From Candidatus Uhrbacteria bacterium RIFCSPLOWO2_02_FULL_48_12 (GTDB lineage: Bacteria; Patescibacteriota; Patescibacteriia; GWA2-46-9): DNA of 8,742 bases. The notes under the pieces were generated by a model. That model made no database searches. It was not told the DNA's origin and was given only the letters and a program-made list of their open reading frames with translations. Position numbers and translations under genes: made by a program. Below, one piece after another: positions 6,266-8,742 of the stretch (its first letter is position 1; every line of letters begins with the position of its first letter). The DNA is taken from assembly GCA_001791425.1 (NCBI GenBank), contig MGEP01000007.1, positions 1 through 8,742 on the forward strand, given 5' to 3'.

Positions 6266-6752
6266 TCAATCTAGAGGTTCAAGCGAGGGTAAAATATTTT
6301 CAAGGAGACGAGGGTTCTCCATGATTGAGTTATTAATTGTTGTGAGCATTACGATTTTACTGACGGCTATGGCTCTTCCTATTTATGGAAATTTTCAGAG
6401 CTCAACTTATTTAAATGAAAGAACGGCCGAAATAATTCAATCTATCCGCACGGCGCAGGCAAGAAGCCTGGCCAGAGTGAACGATAAGCCGCATGGAGTG
6501 TACTTTGATATTACTGCCAGTCCAGACAAATTCATTTTGTACCAAGGGTTTGATTATCCAAGCCGTGATACTAATTATGATCGCACCGTTATTTTGGAAG
6601 ATTCGCTTTCTTTAGTAACAACTACAGGCAATGACCTTAATTTTTCCCGCGGCTTGGGCACGCCGAGCGCGATCGGCAATATTACCCTGGCTAACGCTCT
6701 TGGCAAAAGCACAGTCATTGCCATAAATTCGTTGGGCATGGTGAGTGATTAG
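6237..6752 (+). CDS. GspH/FimT-like minor pseudopilin
   Basis: This is a type IV pilin-like protein, likely a minor pilin involved in pilus initiation or the tip. The prepilin cleavage site is RRRG|FSMIELLIVVSITILLTA: a basic leader ending in Gly, then a hydrophobic helix with Glu at mature position 5. The residues after the helix (AEIIQSIRTAQARSLARV) resemble the GspH/FimT helix, and the rest is a beta-rich C-terminal part. Start choice is uncertain. ATG 6237 gives 171 residues with a 26-residue leader and overlaps the pilC end by 29 nt. TTG 6198 gives 184 residues, and TTG 6255 gives a 20-residue leader with an 11-nt overlap. No Shine-Dalgarno sequence decides among them. Overlap with pilC suggests translational coupling. 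After processing, the helix would sit in the inner membrane until assembly by PilB and PilC. Confidence 0.85.
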   Translation: MILPAGLGINQSRGSSEGKIFSRRRGFSMIELLIVVSITILLTAMALPIYGNFQSSTYLNERTAEIIQSIRTAQARSLARVNDKPHGVYFDITASPDKFILYQGFDYPSRDTNYDRTVILEDSLSLVTTTGNDLNFSRGLGTPSAIGNITLANALGKSTVIAINSLGMVSD

Positions 6753-6761
6753 CTGTTAGTT

Positions 6762-6898
6762 ATTAGGAATTAGGCATTAGCTTCTTAGCTTATTAGGTTC
6801 GTATGATTGTTGATCGAATGTTTCAATTTTTATTCAAGAAACTACAAGCTGATCAGCTAATGCCTAAAAAGCTAGTATCCAATAAGCTAATTCCTAAT
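6762..6898. repeat. Mosaic inverted repeat spanning the prepilin leader
   Basis: Three word pairs occur in opposite orientation. ATTAGGAAT (6762-6770) matches ATTCCTAAT (6890-6898). TTAGGCATTAGCT (6770-6782) matches AGCTAATGCCTAA (6855-6867). TTAGCTTATT (6785-6794) matches AATAAGCTAA (6881-6890). The order of two words is exchanged on the right side, so this is a shuffled set, not a simple hairpin. The left arm is intergenic and the right arm is read as part of the next gene's leader. The gap between holds TTCGTATGATT (6798-6808), a word also present at 3731-3741. Confidence 0.6.
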
Positions 6899-8742
6899 CA
6901 TGGTCAGAGTCTCTTGGAGGTGGTGGTGGCTTTGGCTATTTTTGCACTGCTGGCCGCGACTTTGCTGGCTTTGTCTGCCGGCAGTTTTATCGGGCTTACT
7001 CGCGGCGGCGAGCAAACGCAGGCCGCCTCATTGGCTGATGAAGGCATAGAAGCGGTTCGCTCCATTCATGATCGCGCTTGGAACGAGCTCATTTATAGTC
7101 CGGCAAGAGTTACACCGAATATTGTCAGCGGTCAGTGGGAATTAAGTTCTGCCGCCTCCGAGCTTATAGACAATAAATACACCCGCACTATTACTTTTGA
7201 TGATGTCTGCCGCAATGCGGCCGGCGATATTGTTCCTTGTCCGGGTGATTATACTGACGCCCACGGCAAGAGAGTGACCGTGAAGGTTGATTGGCTGGCT
7301 GGCGCAGTAATTACGAATACAGTTGAGAGAGTGGCTTATTTAACGAACTGGGATTCTAGGGAGTGGACGCAAACTGATTGGTCAGGCGGTTCGGGTCAGC
7401 CCACTTGGTCTGATGTTACAAAATACGACAGCGGCAGCAGCATAGACGCGAACATGCAAGGATCGCTTAGGTTGGCGAGAGAAACCGGCGTTTGGGTACA
7501 ACAAGGCGGGAGTAATTTTGTTGACAATGATTTTAGCGGCGGCACCAACAACGGAACGGCGATTGAGAACCCTGGCAGCGAGAATGCCAACGTCATTCTT
7601 GGTCAGAATCAAGATTGGCTGGAGCACCCCGACAGTCGGGTGGCGACCACCGTTAATATGTATGATATGAGCGCGGTTTCCGATACCAATATCTGGGCCG
7701 TTGGCAATGGCGGCAGGATATTAAATTATAACGGCGCCAATTGGAGTCCACAGATCTCGCCGGTTACCAATAATCTTTTTGGCGTGCACATGATGAATGA
7801 CTCCTTGGGTTGGGCGGTCGGCGGTACGGCCAGAATTTTGCGTTATCAGAATGGAGTGTGGAGTCAGGAAACAGTGACTGGCACAACCACTAATTGGAAT
7901 GACGTGCAATTTTATTCGGATGGGGTTGGCGGCTGGCGCGGTTGGGTGGTGGGAGATAACGGAAGAATTCGTCGTTATCGTTTTTATAATAATACCTGGA
8001 CCCAAGAATTAAATTTTGTTTTTGGCACGACAAACTGGCGAAGCGTTTCTGTCCGCTCGGCCAATGAAGCTTGGGTGGTGGGCAGTGGCGGCAATATTCG
8101 CCGCTGGAATGGCGCCACCTGGAGCGCGGTGAGCTCGCCCGTCAGTAATAATCTCTATGGTTTGTATATGTTTGCTAATGGTCCAAATTGGCAGGGCTGG
8201 GCTGTCGGCGGCACGGGCACAATTATTTATTATAATGGCACCAGTTGGTCAAGGTATACGCCATCGCCGGTTAATAATAATTTGCGAAGTGTCTATCTCG
8301 CTTCTTCGACTGATGGCTGGGCGGTTGGCGGCAGCGGCAAAATATTAAGATGGAACGGCGCGAGCTGGACAGAATTTAAAGACACAGGATTGATGACCTG
8401 GCTGACTGTACTCCTTACTTCTAGCGATAGCGGATGGGTAATTGGCGAGAACGGGCGTATTTATCAGTATAATAATTTTTACAATGCCAGCGGCACGTTT
8501 CTTTCGCGAATACTTGATGCGGGAGCTTCGGCAACTTGGAATTCGCTCTATTGGACTGAAGTACTTACATCTGGCGCCAGTATCACCATTGCCACCAGAA
8601 CAGGAAATACGCCCTTACCGGATGGAACATGGTCATCCTTTAGCGCTGAATTAACAAATTCAACCAGTTCAACTATTACCTCCCCGTCTCCGCGTCGATA
8701 TTTGCAGTACCGCGCTACTTTGAACAGGGGGCCAGTGGGCAC
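6803..8742 (+). CDS. PilV-like prepilin fused to a seven-bladed beta-propeller (runs off right edge)
   Basis: The frame is open with no stop from ATG 6803 to the window edge, 646 visible residues. ATG 6803 follows a weak AGG; ATG 6818 and ATG 6860 are alternatives with leaders of 29 and 15 residues. Numbering here is from 6803. The prepilin site is NHG|QSLLEVVVALAIFALLAATLLAL (Gly34, Gln35, Glu39 at mature position 5). A PilV-like stretch follows, with Cys136 and Cys146 able to form a small disulfide loop. Seven W-[AV]-[VI]-G repeats come next, Trp at 298, 337, 381, 424, 466, 506 and 545, each 39-44 residues apart. Units read WAVGxxGxIxxYNGxxW, resembling Ycf48/BNR-type propeller blades. A further beta domain begins near 566 (LDAGASATWNSLYW, later RTGNTPLPDGTW and RYLQYRATL). 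The protein should be membrane-anchored, then part of a pilus with the propeller exposed. It is probably a tip adhesin or surface-binding minor pilin; its ligand is unknown. Confidence 0.85.
   Translation, partial: MIVDRMFQFLFKKLQADQLMPKKLVSNKLIPNHGQSLLEVVVALAIFALLAATLLALSAGSFIGLTRGGEQTQAASLADEGIEAVRSIHDRAWNELIYSPARVTPNIVSGQWELSSAASELIDNKYTRTITFDDVCRNAAGDIVPCPGDYTDAHGKRVTVKVDWLAGAVITNTVERVAYLTNWDSREWTQTDWSGGSGQPTWSDVTKYDSGSSIDANMQGSLRLARETGVWVQQGGSNFVDNDFSGGTNNGTAIENPGSENANVILGQNQDWLEHPDSRVATTVNMYDMSAVSDTNIWAVGNGGRILNYNGANWSPQISPVTNNLFGVHMMNDSLGWAVGGTARILRYQNGVWSQETVTGTTTNWNDVQFYSDGVGGWRGWVVGDNGRIRRYRFYNNTWTQELNFVFGTTNWRSVSVRSANEAWVVGSGGNIRRWNGATWSAVSSPVSNNLYGLYMFANGPNWQGWAVGGTGTIIYYNGTSWSRYTPSPVNNNLRSVYLASSTDGWAVGGSGKILRWNGASWTEFKDTGLMTWLTVLLTSSDSGWVIGENGRIYQYNNFYNASGTFLSRILDAGASATWNSLYWTEVLTSGASITIATRTGNTPLPDGTWSSFSAELTNSTSSTITSPSPRRYLQYRATLNRGPVG
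7655..8490 (+). repeat. Seven coding repeats forming the propeller domain
   Basis: The Trp codons of the W-[AV]-[VI]-G core begin at 7694, 7811, 7943, 8072, 8198, 8318 and 8435, so repeats are 117-132 nt. The cores read WAVGNGG, WAVGGTA, WVVGDNG, WVVGSGG, WAVGGTG, WAVGGSG and WVIGENG. A second conserved element, (R/N/Y)(Y/W)NG-x-x-W, follows most cores. Seven units match a complete seven-bladed propeller. DNA identity between units is clearly lower than protein motif conservation, so these are old duplications. Confidence 0.8.
8497..8742 (+). other. Start of a second extracellular beta domain in the propeller pilin
   Basis: After the last blade the sequence changes to SRILDAGASATWNSLYW, then RTGNTPLPDGTWSSF and SPRRYLQYRATL. 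The spacing of DAG, the two Trp residues, TGNTPxPDGTW and RYLQYR looks like one beta-sandwich repeat of a surface protein. The last motif, RYLQYRATL, sits almost at the window edge, so further copies may follow outside. Confidence 0.5.

Noticed and set aside
6762..6898. Mosaic inverted repeat as insertion-sequence ends
   Set aside because: The region between the arms is about 57-100 nt with no transposase, there is no target-site duplication, and the right arm lies in coding sequence.
7382..8005. Minus-strand open frames opposite the propeller gene
   Set aside because: They are shadows of the long plus-strand frame, whose pilin and seven-repeat structure is unmistakable.

Overview
The window looks like a Patescibacteria (Candidate Phyla Radiation, Parcubacteria-like) chromosome segment. 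That reading is an inference. It rests on a compact set of type IV pilus genes, a pilin-like N-terminus fused to a large secreted domain, sparse Shine-Dalgarno sites, and AT-rich intergenic sequences built from short shuffled palindromic words. No rRNA or other taxonomic marker is present, so the assignment is not firm. Base composition is about 50% GC in the genes.

Layout. Positions 1-487 (minus strand) hold the 5' part of an unrecognised gene that runs off the left edge. It is divergent from an NRAMP-superfamily metal transporter (609-1868). The gap between them holds an operator-like palindrome that overlaps a candidate minus-strand promoter. From 1949 onward all genes are on the plus strand and form a type IV pilus cluster: assembly ATPase PilB (1949-3637), a sensorless soluble histidine kinase (3855-4598), a single-domain CheY-like response regulator (4751-5164), inner-membrane platform PilC (5177-6265), a GspH/FimT-like minor pseudopilin (about 6237-6752), and a PilV-like prepilin (about 6803 to beyond 8742). 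The last gene continues into a seven-repeat beta-propeller and then a second extracellular domain, and it runs off the right edge.

How the genes fit together. PilB would hydrolyse ATP to drive pilus polymerisation through PilC. The two pilin-like proteins would be processed by a prepilin peptidase, which is not in this window, and inserted at the base or tip. The propeller pilin would carry a binding or adhesive head to the cell surface. The kinase and regulator between pilB and pilC suggest phosphorelay control of pilus activity or expression.

The intergenic stretches are unusual. 3638-3756 holds an array of TACGAAA/TTTCGTA words in inverted orientation. 4604-4738 holds nested inverted repeats. 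6762-6898 holds a mosaic inverted repeat whose right arm is read as the leader peptide of the propeller pilin. The strongest candidate for something new is the pilin/seven-bladed-propeller fusion together with its repeat-derived leader.
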